From Hyphomonas pacifica (GTDB taxonomy: Bacteria; Pseudomonadota; Alphaproteobacteria; Caulobacterales; Hyphomonadaceae), in assembly GCF_000682675.1 (NCBI RefSeq), contig NZ_AWFA01000015.1:1-57470 (forward strand): a stretch of 57,470 bases of DNA. The letters are read 5' to 3'. A program made the translations under genes and the position numbers. Shown in pieces: positions 44,698 to 53,552 of this stretch; the stretch's first letter is position 1; every line of letters begins with the position of its first letter. Below the pieces are notes generated by a model. That model saw only the letters and a list, made by a program, of their open reading frames with translations. It had not been told where the DNA came from and made no database searches.

Positions 44698-46350
44698 TTA
44701 CTCTGTCTGTGGCCAGACAGCCTTGCCTTCTGCATCAACATAGCCGTCTTCCTGCATCATGGCACGCAGTGGTTCCAGATGCCTGGCATATTTTCGCCAG
44801 GCATCAATGCCCTTTCGATTGATGGGATTGCGCACCTGTGTGCTGGATGCTGTCGAGACACCGCCGCGAACTTCGTGCGGATGCAAGCAACCCTCAACAA
44901 ATCCGACGCCGGAGCGTTCCATCATATCCCGGATCACGGTTTCCTGATTGTCGATGAGGTCTTCGAGAATGATGTCCATGAAGGGGGCGCCGATCTCTTT
45001 GCGCCAATGGTCTGTCAGCTGGCGATACAGGCGATAATTGTTGCGCAGGCCCTCAAACGTATAAGACCATGTGTAGGAATTGCGTGCGAAGACAACGCGA
45101 TAGGCGCCGAACAGGGAATCCATCGGGTTCCTGCGCAGGTGAATGAAGCGTGCTTCCGGGAAAGCCTTGCGCGCGACGCCCACCATCGTGTAATTCTGCG
45201 GCAGCTTCTCTGTGAAATAGGGGGTCGTGCCGCGAAGATAGGCGGTTCGTTCAAGATAGCCTTCGCGCACGTCCTTCCAGTTGACTGTGCCGAGACGTTT
45301 CAGGGCTTCAATGTCGATCTTGTCGCCATTGCGACAGCCCAGTGCATCGCGCAGCGAGATCTGCAGAGCGTGGGTTTCTCCCATGCTGGTTACATCTGGA
45401 TGGGCAGCAAATATCCGTTCGACCAGTGTGGTGCCGGACCGTGGCAAGCCAATGATGAAGAAGGGCACAGGTGTATCGGAGCCAGCTGGCGGTGTGACAT
45501 CCAGGTTGCCCGTGAATTCCGAGATCATCTGCTCGGTCCAGGCTTCGCGTGTTTCCTGGTCATCAGGATTCAAAATGGCACTCAGTCGCGTGCTTTCCTC
45601 CAGCGCAGACCAGGCCAGATTCGTTTCGCCGACATCATCGGCTTCCTTGAACAGGGCGTAGAGCAGGCGGGCCCGGTCATGGTCCGGCATGTCCTTGCGC
45701 TCGGCCAGGGCCTGCAGGCGTTGAAGATGTGCGGTTTCCGTTGTCCAGCGGCGCAGGTCCGCAAGCCCGACATGGGTGATCGTATTGCCGGGGTCGCGTT
45801 TCAGGATTTCCTCAAAAACAGCTTCAGCTTCATCAAGGCGGCCAAGGTGGCGCAGGTTCAGGCCATGGTGGTAATGCGCCAGAATGAAGTCTGGCCGTGC
45901 CTGCATGGCGGCACCGGAATGTTTTAACGCTTGCTCGAAAAGGGCAGCCTGTGACAATGCCGTGCTGAGGCCATGATGTTGGAGAGGCGTCAGATTTTCC
46001 CGGTCCGAAACCAGCGGTGCCAGTTTGGCAACTTCACTGCCGCGGCCTTGCTCACCGCGCAGCCGGCACAGCTCCACCGTCAGAAATTGCCAGGCAATAT
46101 CGTTCTCCGGAACCACGGTGCGGGCTTCTTCCAATACCTCGTCGACATCGGCATTCTGCATTTGCAGCAGGGCATGGCACAGCATCACCCAGGCAGCCCC
46201 AAAGGTCGGCGCGCGTTTGACCAGATTTTGGGCAAGGTCTGCCGCGCCGGGAAGGTTCCCCTGGCGGATCATCGCCTGACAAGAGGCAAGACCGGCCTGC
46301 ATGTCCTGCGGGGGCGGTGGATTCGGGTGGGTTGCAGTAGGTGTCGTCAT
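44698..46350 (-). CDS. TPR-repeat sulfotransferase
   Basis: 550 residues. The N-terminal half consists of tetratricopeptide repeats (helix pairs such as DLAQNLVKRAPTFGAAWVMLCH). The C-terminal half is a PAPS-dependent sulfotransferase: the 5'-phosphosulfate loop IIGLPRSGTTLVERI, then HLRRNPMDSLFGAYR for the 3'-phosphate site. No signal peptide is seen, so it is probably cytosolic. Such TPR-sulfotransferases are abundant in marine alphaproteobacteria, often near TonB receptors, and their acceptor is unknown. ATG at 46350 is taken as start; a GTG at 46368 is also open. It converges with the TonB receptor gene. Confidence 0.88.
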   Translation of the reverse strand: MTTPTATHPNPPPPQDMQAGLASCQAMIRQGNLPGAADLAQNLVKRAPTFGAAWVMLCHALLQMQNADVDEVLEEARTVVPENDIAWQFLTVELCRLRGEQGRGSEVAKLAPLVSDRENLTPLQHHGLSTALSQAALFEQALKHSGAAMQARPDFILAHYHHGLNLRHLGRLDEAEAVFEEILKRDPGNTITHVGLADLRRWTTETAHLQRLQALAERKDMPDHDRARLLYALFKEADDVGETNLAWSALEESTRLSAILNPDDQETREAWTEQMISEFTGNLDVTPPAGSDTPVPFFIIGLPRSGTTLVERIFAAHPDVTSMGETHALQISLRDALGCRNGDKIDIEALKRLGTVNWKDVREGYLERTAYLRGTTPYFTEKLPQNYTMVGVARKAFPEARFIHLRRNPMDSLFGAYRVVFARNSYTWSYTFEGLRNNYRLYRQLTDHWRKEIGAPFMDIILEDLIDNQETVIRDMMERSGVGFVEGCLHPHEVRGGVSTASSTQVRNPINRKGIDAWRKYARHLEPLRAMMQEDGYVDAEGKAVWPQTE

Positions 46351-46447
46351 GTAAGTGACTGTTAGCACAGCAGGAAATGTTTGCCGAACTGCAATTTCAC
46401 TCCCACTCGCTTACGTTTAACGTTAGTCTCCTGAAATACACAGGACG

Positions 46448-46457
46448 AAGGAGGTGA
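46448..46457 (+). promoter_or_regulatory. Perfect Shine-Dalgarno sequence of the S9 peptidase gene
   Basis: AAGGAGGTGA matches the complement of the 16S rRNA 3' end completely. Core GGAGG lies 8 nt before a TTG at 46463 and 20 nt before the ATG at 46475, so it favours the TTG start. Confidence 0.7.
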
Positions 46458-46462
46458 GGGCC

Positions 46463-48523
46463 TTGCGCTTTATAATGAACTCAATCCGTACGCCCCTGGC
46501 GGCTGTTGCCGTAGCCATGGGGTGTATGACGATCATGGCAGGTGGTGCTCAGGCAGATGTACCGCGTGCACAGATTTCCACATTTGTTGGCTTTGAGAAT
46601 TTGCGGTCAATCGGCATGTCGCCGGATGGCCGCTACATTTCAGGTATTCTGCGCGACGATAGTGGTGATGTGCTGATCGTCCATGATCGTGAAACGGGCA
46701 AGACATGGCCTGTCCAGCGTGCGCGTGAGGATCAAAGCCTCCAGTTGACCTTTGTGATGTTCAAGGGGAATGATCGTCTGCTATTCGGTCTTCAGCAGAA
46801 ATACGAAATTGTCTCCGGAAGTGGCGGTGGCCGTCTTGGCCGCAAGGCGGAAGATGATGGCCTGTTCAATTATGTCAGCCGCGTTTACGCATCTGATCTG
46901 GATGGTGGCAACCTGATCTCCCTTTATGATCCGGCAGAAGAGCAGAACTTTCCGCGCTGGTTGAGTGCGAATATCAGCAACATTCTGCGCAGTGATCCAG
47001 ATCACGTTCTCATGCGGACGCCTTCGACAGGCGGCGTACAGCTGCGTCGTGTCAACATCCGTACGGGCGAGTCCGATATCCTTGAACAGGGCGGTATGCG
47101 GACCTATGAGTGGGTTCTGGACAGCGAGCTCAAACCGGTTTTGCGTCAGGATATGGTGTCCGGCGGCCGGGGAACGGCCTGGTTACGCAAGGATGGAAAT
47201 GGCAACTGGCAGGAAATCGCTCGTTTCCGTGGGGCTTCGGGGGCCAATGGAGCGCCTGAATTCAGCGGTCTTGGCCGCGGCACACGCCCTGGTACAGCCA
47301 TCGTGTCTGCCCGTCCGAACAATCGCGACACGAACGCGCTTTATCTCTACGATGCTACCACCGGCGAGTATGAGAAAGAGCTGTACTCGAACGACACGTT
47401 TGATGTGTTCAGCGTGCTGCGCGACCCGATTACGGACGAAGTGATAGCAGGCTGTTATAACGCCTACAAATATATCTGCATGTTCGACGATCCCAAGCAG
47501 CAGGCGCTGTGGAATGGTCTCAGTCAGGCTGTAGGTGAAGAGAATGAGATTTATCTCGCTTCAGGCGGTGATCTGGACAAGACCTTCATGATCCTGGTGA
47601 TCGGCCCACAGGAGCCGGGTGCGTATTACATCTATAATGTGGAAACCCGTGAGCTGTCCTTCTTCCAGTCTCGCCGCATGCAGGCCGATCCGGCCCTTCT
47701 GCCGAGCAAGGAAATCTTCGATTATGTGGCTGAAGATGGCACGCGCCTGTGGGGTTATCTGACAATTCCGCCGGGCGCGACAAAAGACACCAAGAACATG
47801 CCCATGATTACGCTGCCACATGGCGGGCCTGAAGGCCGTGATGTGTGGTCTGGTGATCCCATGTCGAATTACTGGGCCTCTCAGGGCTATCTGGTCTTCC
47901 AGCCGCACTTCCGCGGTGGGGCAGGCACAGGCCGCAAATGGGTGGAAGCCGGCTGGGGCCAATGGGGCCAGCTGATCCAGTCAGATATCAATGAGGGAAC
48001 GCGTGCGCTGATCGCTGCTGGCCGTGCAGACCCGAACCGTATCTGTATCGCAGGCTGGTCGCATGGCGGCTATGTTGCCTTCACGGCCAGCTTCCTGAAC
48101 ACGGATCTCTATAAGTGCTCCATGGCCGGGGCAGGCGTCTCGGATTTGCGCAAGATGCAGGACTGGGTACGTGAAGAACAGGGCGGGCGCCAAAGCATGT
48201 CCTATAAATACTGGGCCAATGCGATTGGTGACCCGAATGATGACAAAGGCAAGCTGGACACATATTCCGCCAACCGGAATGCTGACAAAGTCGGCATGCC
48301 GCTGCTCATCGTACACGGTGAAAACGACACGACCGTTCCGGTGGAACAGTCCCTCATGATGGCCAAGTCCCTGGACAAGGCGAATGTGGACTACAAGATC
48401 ATGATCCTGGAAGACATGGACCATTATCTGCGTCCGGATCAGGGCACGGAATGGGGGCAGATCCTGCAGGCATCCTCGCAATTTTTCCGTGAGAATATCG
48501 GACCAGGCTGGGAGAAGGAATAA
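46463..48523 (+). CDS. Exported S9 family prolyl-oligopeptidase-type peptidase
   Basis: Serine peptidase (about 686 aa) that should cut short peptides in the periplasm or at the cell surface. It has a signal peptide (LAAVAVAMGCMTIMAGGAQA) and an N-terminal seven-bladed propeller region (IGMSPDGRYISGIL repeats). A C-terminal alpha/beta hydrolase domain carries Ser in GWSHGGYVAF, Asp in HGENDTTVP and His in EDMDHYL, a full catalytic triad. The TTG start at 46463 is chosen because of its perfect ribosome-binding site; ATG at 46475 would remove four residues only. It is divergent from the sulfotransferase gene and ends in a clear terminator. Confidence 0.92.
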   Translation: MRFIMNSIRTPLAAVAVAMGCMTIMAGGAQADVPRAQISTFVGFENLRSIGMSPDGRYISGILRDDSGDVLIVHDRETGKTWPVQRAREDQSLQLTFVMFKGNDRLLFGLQQKYEIVSGSGGGRLGRKAEDDGLFNYVSRVYASDLDGGNLISLYDPAEEQNFPRWLSANISNILRSDPDHVLMRTPSTGGVQLRRVNIRTGESDILEQGGMRTYEWVLDSELKPVLRQDMVSGGRGTAWLRKDGNGNWQEIARFRGASGANGAPEFSGLGRGTRPGTAIVSARPNNRDTNALYLYDATTGEYEKELYSNDTFDVFSVLRDPITDEVIAGCYNAYKYICMFDDPKQQALWNGLSQAVGEENEIYLASGGDLDKTFMILVIGPQEPGAYYIYNVETRELSFFQSRRMQADPALLPSKEIFDYVAEDGTRLWGYLTIPPGATKDTKNMPMITLPHGGPEGRDVWSGDPMSNYWASQGYLVFQPHFRGGAGTGRKWVEAGWGQWGQLIQSDINEGTRALIAAGRADPNRICIAGWSHGGYVAFTASFLNTDLYKCSMAGAGVSDLRKMQDWVREEQGGRQSMSYKYWANAIGDPNDDKGKLDTYSANRNADKVGMPLLIVHGENDTTVPVEQSLMMAKSLDKANVDYKIMILEDMDHYLRPDQGTEWGQILQASSQFFRENIGPGWEKE

Positions 48524-48547
48524 TCTCTCCGGCACAATGACAGGAAC

Positions 48548-48579
48548 AGCCCGCAGGTCTTTGACTCTGCGGGCTTTTT
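48548..48579 (+). terminator. Intrinsic terminator after the S9 peptidase gene
   Basis: AGCCCGCAG (48548-48556) pairs perfectly with CTGCGGGCT (48567-48575), followed by T's to 48579. It lies 24 nt past the stop and just before the end of the convergent oxygenase gene. Confidence 0.9.
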
Positions 48580-50289
48580 CTAGGCGGGAATGATGTCAAA
48601 TGCGATAGTCATGCGCTCTTCGCCTTGGTGGAAGGGGCGCACGCCATGCCACATATAGCTGGGGAACAGCACCAGCCGACCCACCTTGGGGCAGACCTTT
48701 TTCTCATAGCTTATTCCGGGTACGGGGAAGCGTGGCTCGCCAAACGTGATCCAGCCATCATCCGTCGCCGCATCCGGCGTTACGTCGTCGGGAACGGATA
48801 CGTAGAAGGCGGATGAAATCCATCCTTCTGAATGGATATGATTGACGTGAGAGCCGCCTTGCGTCAGGCGAACAGACCAGGCGCCCTGTAGGTCATACTC
48901 GCCGGTATTTCGTGCCGTGTACGGATGCGAGGGGTCGTTGCCAATGTGGGCCATATAGCCACGGATAGGCTTGTCCAGGGCTTTGAAGAACAGTTCGATC
49001 AGCGGGTCTTGTGGCACATCAGGGTTCAGCACGAGTTGCGAGCCGCCCCTAAGTGACTGGTCCAGGGGATGATTTTTAAAGACGTGCAATTCCCGCAAGC
49101 GCGTTGCCAGAGCCTCAAGAAAGCTCTCGATCGTGTCATACCCCTCTGGTGGGTCCAGGTCGAATGGCTGCACGAAGCGATCATAATCGTACAAATAGCG
49201 ATAGGTCTCGTCACCCAGGCCGCGCCGTGCCACTACATCCAGTGAAATCCATTCCTGGTCGGTCGGGTCTCTTTGCAGACCCCATGCCGTATGCCGGGCC
49301 GCTGCCTCGAATTGACCGGCGGCCAGCAGGGCGCAGGCGGCATTGCGACGTATCCAGTCTGTTTCCGGTGCGCCCTGTACGGATTTTTCCGCCAGTTCTG
49401 CGCCTTCCTCGGCTCTGCCTGCCGGAGCAAGAAGAATGGCTACCGCACTTTCCATGGCTGGGCTGGGTAGTCGTGTGCTGGCGGCTTCCAGACGTGCCAG
49501 CGCGTCCACGTGCCGGTCTGCGCGGCGCAGCATATCGGCGGCGCTCAGCGTCAGGTCCATATCTTCCGGGTAGTCGTCAGCTGCCTGCAATAGCGTTTCG
49601 GCGAAATTGGTCTTGTCGCCCTGCATCCAAAGCAGCATGGCCAGGCCCTTGTGCAGACGCGCATGGGTTGGCTGGTCCGCAACAGCCAGGCGTAGCAGGC
49701 TGGCAGCTTCTTCTGTGCGGCCACACTCGATCAATGCGGCAGACTTCATCTCTATGCAGAGGGGACTGTCCGGGCCCAGTTCATCAAACAGCTGGTCTGC
49801 TTCCTCCCACTGGTTCAGGCGGCCCAGCGCGGAGGCCAGGATGATCTTCATGTTCCGGCTGGAAGGCTTCACTTTCAGGGCCGCGCGTGCTGTCGGTACG
49901 GCATCTTCCCAGTGATTGGCCCGGCGCTGGGCGTCTGCCAGGATAGAGAGATAGTCATAACTCCCCATCGCTTCGTCAGGCATGTCCTTCAGGCGTTCAA
50001 TGGCCTTCAGGGGCTTCGCGCCAGAGGTCCAGCACCGGGCCTCTGACAGGATAAGTTCCGGCATGGGGCCCGCGATCTTGCTGGTCTCGCCATAGGCAAT
50101 GGCGGCATCCAGAAAGTTGCCCTGGCTCCTATGGAACGCGGCAAGGGCAACGGTCACCTGTGCACGGGCATCTGCTGACTGGGTGGCGTTCAGGGCATTG
50201 ATCAGTGTGCGGCGTGCCTCTCCGATCTTGCCATTGGCTGTCAGGGTTTGCGCCTGGGTGATTGCTGCCTGGGCTGCCTGTAAGCTCAT
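48580..50289 (-). CDS. TPR protein with C-terminal 2OG-Fe(II) oxygenase domain
   Basis: 569 residues. About 370 residues of TPR-like helix pairs (AGKIGEARRTLINALNA-type pattern) precede a 2-oxoglutarate/iron(II) oxygenase domain of the TIGR02466 type: GSHVNHIHSEGWISSAFYV, then WITFGEPRFPVPG, then LVLFPSYMWHGVRPF and ERMTIAFDI. Probable iron ligands are His and Glu of HSE and the later His of MWHG; the Arg of ERMTIAF fits 2OG binding. It should hydroxylate a protein or peptide, target unknown. The ATG at 50289 overlaps the stop of the upstream methyltransferase (ATGA), indicating translational coupling. An upstream GTG at 50301 is less likely. Confidence 0.85.
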   Translation of the reverse strand: MSLQAAQAAITQAQTLTANGKIGEARRTLINALNATQSADARAQVTVALAAFHRSQGNFLDAAIAYGETSKIAGPMPELILSEARCWTSGAKPLKAIERLKDMPDEAMGSYDYLSILADAQRRANHWEDAVPTARAALKVKPSSRNMKIILASALGRLNQWEEADQLFDELGPDSPLCIEMKSAALIECGRTEEAASLLRLAVADQPTHARLHKGLAMLLWMQGDKTNFAETLLQAADDYPEDMDLTLSAADMLRRADRHVDALARLEAASTRLPSPAMESAVAILLAPAGRAEEGAELAEKSVQGAPETDWIRRNAACALLAAGQFEAAARHTAWGLQRDPTDQEWISLDVVARRGLGDETYRYLYDYDRFVQPFDLDPPEGYDTIESFLEALATRLRELHVFKNHPLDQSLRGGSQLVLNPDVPQDPLIELFFKALDKPIRGYMAHIGNDPSHPYTARNTGEYDLQGAWSVRLTQGGSHVNHIHSEGWISSAFYVSVPDDVTPDAATDDGWITFGEPRFPVPGISYEKKVCPKVGRLVLFPSYMWHGVRPFHQGEERMTIAFDIIPA

Positions 50290-51176
50290 ATTGAGTGCCA
50301 CCTTGCATAGATTGCTGTGGGGAGGAGGCGACCCGTGCCTTGCTGGGGCAGGGCCATTTCGCCGGTTTCCATCGTGCCGCCGAGCGGCGAGAGCCGGTCT
50401 GCCAGGGCCTGGGACAGGGCAAGGTAAGACAGGCGTACCGCATAGGCCGTCAGGATGACGAAGAGGGGGCGGTCGCTCAGCAGCGTTTTTACTGTGTCCA
50501 GCAATTCGGGCAAATTCTCCTCGAACCGCCAGGTTTCGTTCTTGGGGCCGCGGCCGAATTTTGGCGGGTCCAGGATGATGGCGTCATAGGTGTTGCCGCG
50601 GCGGATTTCGCGGGCGGTGAACTTCATTGCGTCATCGGCGATCCAGCGGATCGTGCGCTCATTCAGGCCGCTCATCGCCTGATTGTCCTTGCCATAGCCG
50701 TTTGATTTCGGGCTGGCGTCGAGATGGACCACCTCCGCCCCCGCCGCCGCGCAGGCGAGCGACATCATGCCGGTATAGCCGAACAGGTTCAGCGCCTTGA
50801 TCGGGCGGCCGGCGGTGCGGATTTTCTCCTGCGCAAACCGCCAGTGCACGGAATGCTCCTGGAACACGCCCATATGGCGGAAGGCCGTGCGGCGGGCTTC
50901 GAAAGTCAGGCCGTTCCATTGCATCGGCCAGCTGTCCAGCGCCTTGGGGGAGAGAACTTCCCAATTGCCGGCGCCGTCATCATCGCTGGATTTGGTGGAG
51001 AAGCGGGCATCGGCGCGCCAGCTGTCTGTCGGGCGGGCCGGTTCCCAGAAGGCCTGTGGGTCCGGTCGGATGACGGTCTGGCTGCCGAAGCGCTCCAGCT
51101 TTTGCAGGTGGCCACTATCGAGCAGGGCATAGTCTTCCCAGTCATCGGCGATGAGGAGGCGTGTGTCCGTCTTCAT
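50286..51176 (-). CDS. Class I SAM-dependent methyltransferase, RlmI/RlmK-like
   Basis: 296 residues with the RlmI/RlmL-C-type rRNA methyltransferase fold. A SAM loop (NLFGYTGMMSLACAAAGAEV) is followed by an acidic contact (HLDASPKSN) and the motif DPPKFGRGPKNETW. The N-terminal PUA domain of RlmI is absent; a short beta region replaces it. The target is likely rRNA or another RNA base, but this cannot be fixed. Its start overlaps the stop of the upstream TrmH-like gene by 4 nt (ATGA, 51173-51176), and its stop overlaps the next gene in the same way, making a tight three-gene operon. Confidence 0.85.
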   Translation of the reverse strand: MKTDTRLLIADDWEDYALLDSGHLQKLERFGSQTVIRPDPQAFWEPARPTDSWRADARFSTKSSDDDGAGNWEVLSPKALDSWPMQWNGLTFEARRTAFRHMGVFQEHSVHWRFAQEKIRTAGRPIKALNLFGYTGMMSLACAAAGAEVVHLDASPKSNGYGKDNQAMSGLNERTIRWIADDAMKFTAREIRRGNTYDAIILDPPKFGRGPKNETWRFEENLPELLDTVKTLLSDRPLFVILTAYAVRLSYLALSQALADRLSPLGGTMETGEMALPQQGTGRLLPTAIYARWHSI

Positions 51177-51985
51177 TTGAAATCCCGTTGGCGCCAGGCT
51201 TCATAGGTCATGATCGCGGTGGCCTGCGCAAGGTTGAGGCTGTCGGCACCGCCACGCATCGGAATGAGGCAGAGCTGGTCACAGGCCGCTTCCGCCTCTG
51301 GCGTCAGGCCGGATTGCTCATTGCCCATGATGATGACAGAGCCTTGCTTGAAATCGGTATGGTCGTGGCGCGCGGTGCCATTGACGCTGGCCGCGCTCAT
51401 GGAGAGGCCAAGGCCCTGCCGCCAGGCATTGAAGGCCTCGAACGAGGCCGCCGCGAAGGGCATGTCGAAGATCGACCCCATGGACGCGCGCACAGATTCA
51501 AAGCTGTAGGGATCACAGCAGGTTTCCACCAGAATGACCCCGGAAATGCCGGCGCAGTCTGCGGTGCGCAGAATGGTGCCCAGATTGCCGGGGTCGCGCA
51601 CTTCATACAGGGCGACGAACAGGCCTGCCTTGTCCTGTGGCAGATCTGCCAGTGTCAGGTGCTTTTGCGCGAAGGCGGCGATCACGCTCTGGGCGTTATC
51701 CTTGTGCGTCACGCGGCTCATCAGCTTGTCGGCGGCGAGCACGACGCGGGCACCGTGATCCTGCGCCTTCTGTATAAGATCCGACAGGTGCGGGCGGTCT
51801 GCCATGGACGCGGCGACAACCAGGCTGTCCAGTTTCCAGCCATTAGCCAGGCCTTGCCCGATCAGGCGTGCGCCCTCTGCCAGAAAGAGGCCGGTCTCAT
51901 TTCGGCCCTTTTTTCTTTCCAGGGTTTTCAAAGACTTGATGAGCGGATTGGATGCGCTGCTTATGGTCTCGATTGGGCGTGTCAT
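51173..51985 (-). CDS. TrmH/SpoU family RNA 2'-O-methyltransferase
   Basis: 270-residue SPOUT methyltransferase. An N-terminal RNA-substrate-binding domain (NPLIKSLKTLERKKGRNETGLFLAEG) is followed by the SPOUT knot with motif 1 EVRDPGNLGTILRTADCAG, motif 2 VIIMGNEQSGL and motif 3 IPMRGGADSLNLAQATAI. It methylates a ribose in 23S rRNA or tRNA, like RlmB or TrmH relatives. ATG at 51985 fits the family N-terminus; the open frame extends to 52051. First gene of the operon with the RlmI-like and 2OG-oxygenase genes. Confidence 0.9.
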   Translation of the reverse strand: MTRPIETISSASNPLIKSLKTLERKKGRNETGLFLAEGARLIGQGLANGWKLDSLVVAASMADRPHLSDLIQKAQDHGARVVLAADKLMSRVTHKDNAQSVIAAFAQKHLTLADLPQDKAGLFVALYEVRDPGNLGTILRTADCAGISGVILVETCCDPYSFESVRASMGSIFDMPFAAASFEAFNAWRQGLGLSMSAASVNGTARHDHTDFKQGSVIIMGNEQSGLTPEAEAACDQLCLIPMRGGADSLNLAQATAIMTYEAWRQRDFK

Positions 51986-52097
51986 GCGGTGTATGTGTGG
52001 CATTCGGTGACTGTGCGGGGGACTCTTGCAGCAAAATGCTGAATAGGGCATCCCTCAATCACAGGGGATTAGACATGGAGGAGGTCGCGGGGCCTCT

Positions 52098-53552
52098 ATG
52101 AGACTGCTCGACTACCTTTTCGGACTGGTGGCGCTTATCGGGCTCGGTGTGACGAGCTGGTGGGCCGTGTACCAGTCTCCAAACACGCCTGTAAACCTTC
52201 AAGCGCGCTTGCAGCAGAATGCCAGCGCGGCGCTGGAGGCAGGCGGCTTTGACTGGGCCAGCGTGGAGATGCGCGGACAGCGCGCCGTACTGCATGGACA
52301 GGCCCCGTCCGCCGATGCCGTTCAGGCGGCGGCGGAAACCGTGCTGACCTCCAATGGCGCAGGCGGCGTGATCATGGGCGGGGTGACGATTGTCGAAAGC
52401 GCGGTCGATGCCGCGCCGCCTGTGTCTCCTTATATATGGCGCGCGATCAAGACGCCGGAGGGCAGCTATGTGCTGACCGGCTATGTGCCTTCGCGCGGTA
52501 CGCGGCAGAAGCTGGTCGAGCAGGCGACCGCTCAGGCTGCGGGCGCCCCGGTGGAAGACCGGATGCAGCTGGCCGCCGGTGCGCCCGGCGCGAACTGGCA
52601 GGGCATGGCCCGCATGGTGCTGGAGGATCTGGGGCAGCTGGACACCGGCGAGGCGAGCCTGCGCGATACCCGTGTACGCCTCAGCGGCCTGTCCATGGAA
52701 GGCCCGATCCGCGCGCGGCTGACGGCGGAGATCGCCAATATTGTCGCGCCCTTCAAGGGGGAGCCATTGATCCGCGGCCCGGCGCTGTGGACCGCACAGC
52801 ATCAGCCGGGCGTGCTGATCCTGTCCGGCAAAGTGGCAAGTGAGGCAGAGCGCGAAGAGATCACCGGCATTGCGCGTCAATATTATGGCGGCGAGGTGCG
52901 CGACGAGATGCAGGTGGCCGGAGAGCCGCATGAGGGCTGGATGACCGGCGTGCGCGCGGGTCTGCCGCAATTCAGTCGCTTCACACGCGGTGAGATGGCG
53001 TTTGACCCGGCTGAAACGGGCTTCAGCGTCCAGGGCGAGGCCTCGCCGTCAACGCTGCAATATCTGCAACAGGATCTTTCCGGCCTGGATGGCCCTTATC
53101 CTGTCACAGTCTTCGCCGATAGCGTGGGGATGGCTGTGGACGAGATCAACGGCATCAATTTCAGGGCAGACCCATTGGCGGCCTGCCAGCAGGCCTTTGA
53201 TGCCGTGATGGAAACCAGCGATGTGTCCTTCGACCCTGGCACCGCCGCGATCACCCGCCAGAGCGGGCCGGCACTGGACAAGCTGACCCGTGTGGCTGGC
53301 CTCTGCGCGCCGGGACTTGAGATCGAAATCGGCGGACATGCGGATGCGACAGGAGACCGCGACAGCGTTGCCGGGCTGAGCGTGGATCGGGCTGAAGCTG
53401 TGAAGGAATATATGGTTTCCACAGGATTTGACGCTGCAAGGCTGACTGTAATCGGGTATGGTCCCGACCAGCCGGTGCAGAGTAATGACACTGAGGAGGG
53501 TCTGGCGAAGAATCGCCCGATCAGTTTCAAGGTTCGAGAACGGAGCGAGTGA
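52098..53552 (+). CDS. BON-repeat and OmpA domain membrane-anchored protein
   Basis: 484 residues. An N-terminal transmembrane anchor (about 5-25, YLFGLVALIGLGVTSWWAV) is followed by BON-like repeats (for example ALEAGGFDWASVEMRGQRAVLHG, then LILSGKVASEAEREEI). The C-terminal OmpA/MotB peptidoglycan-binding domain shows ITRQSGPALDKLTRVAGLC, IEIGGHADATGD, LSVDRAEAVKEYMV and NRPISFKV. The D and R residues that clasp diaminopimelate are present. The order resembles ArfA of mycobacteria. Its stop codon overlaps the next start (TGATG), so the acidic HHH protein is probably made with it. It likely tethers the inner membrane to the wall. Confidence 0.85.
   Translation: MRLLDYLFGLVALIGLGVTSWWAVYQSPNTPVNLQARLQQNASAALEAGGFDWASVEMRGQRAVLHGQAPSADAVQAAAETVLTSNGAGGVIMGGVTIVESAVDAAPPVSPYIWRAIKTPEGSYVLTGYVPSRGTRQKLVEQATAQAAGAPVEDRMQLAAGAPGANWQGMARMVLEDLGQLDTGEASLRDTRVRLSGLSMEGPIRARLTAEIANIVAPFKGEPLIRGPALWTAQHQPGVLILSGKVASEAEREEITGIARQYYGGEVRDEMQVAGEPHEGWMTGVRAGLPQFSRFTRGEMAFDPAETGFSVQGEASPSTLQYLQQDLSGLDGPYPVTVFADSVGMAVDEINGINFRADPLAACQQAFDAVMETSDVSFDPGTAAITRQSGPALDKLTRVAGLCAPGLEIEIGGHADATGDRDSVAGLSVDRAEAVKEYMVSTGFDAARLTVIGYGPDQPVQSNDTEEGLAKNRPISFKVRERSE

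Noticed and set aside
44779..45927. 382-codon plus-strand frame opposite the sulfotransferase gene
   Set aside because: The opposite strand codes for clear TPR and sulfotransferase motifs; this frame has none.
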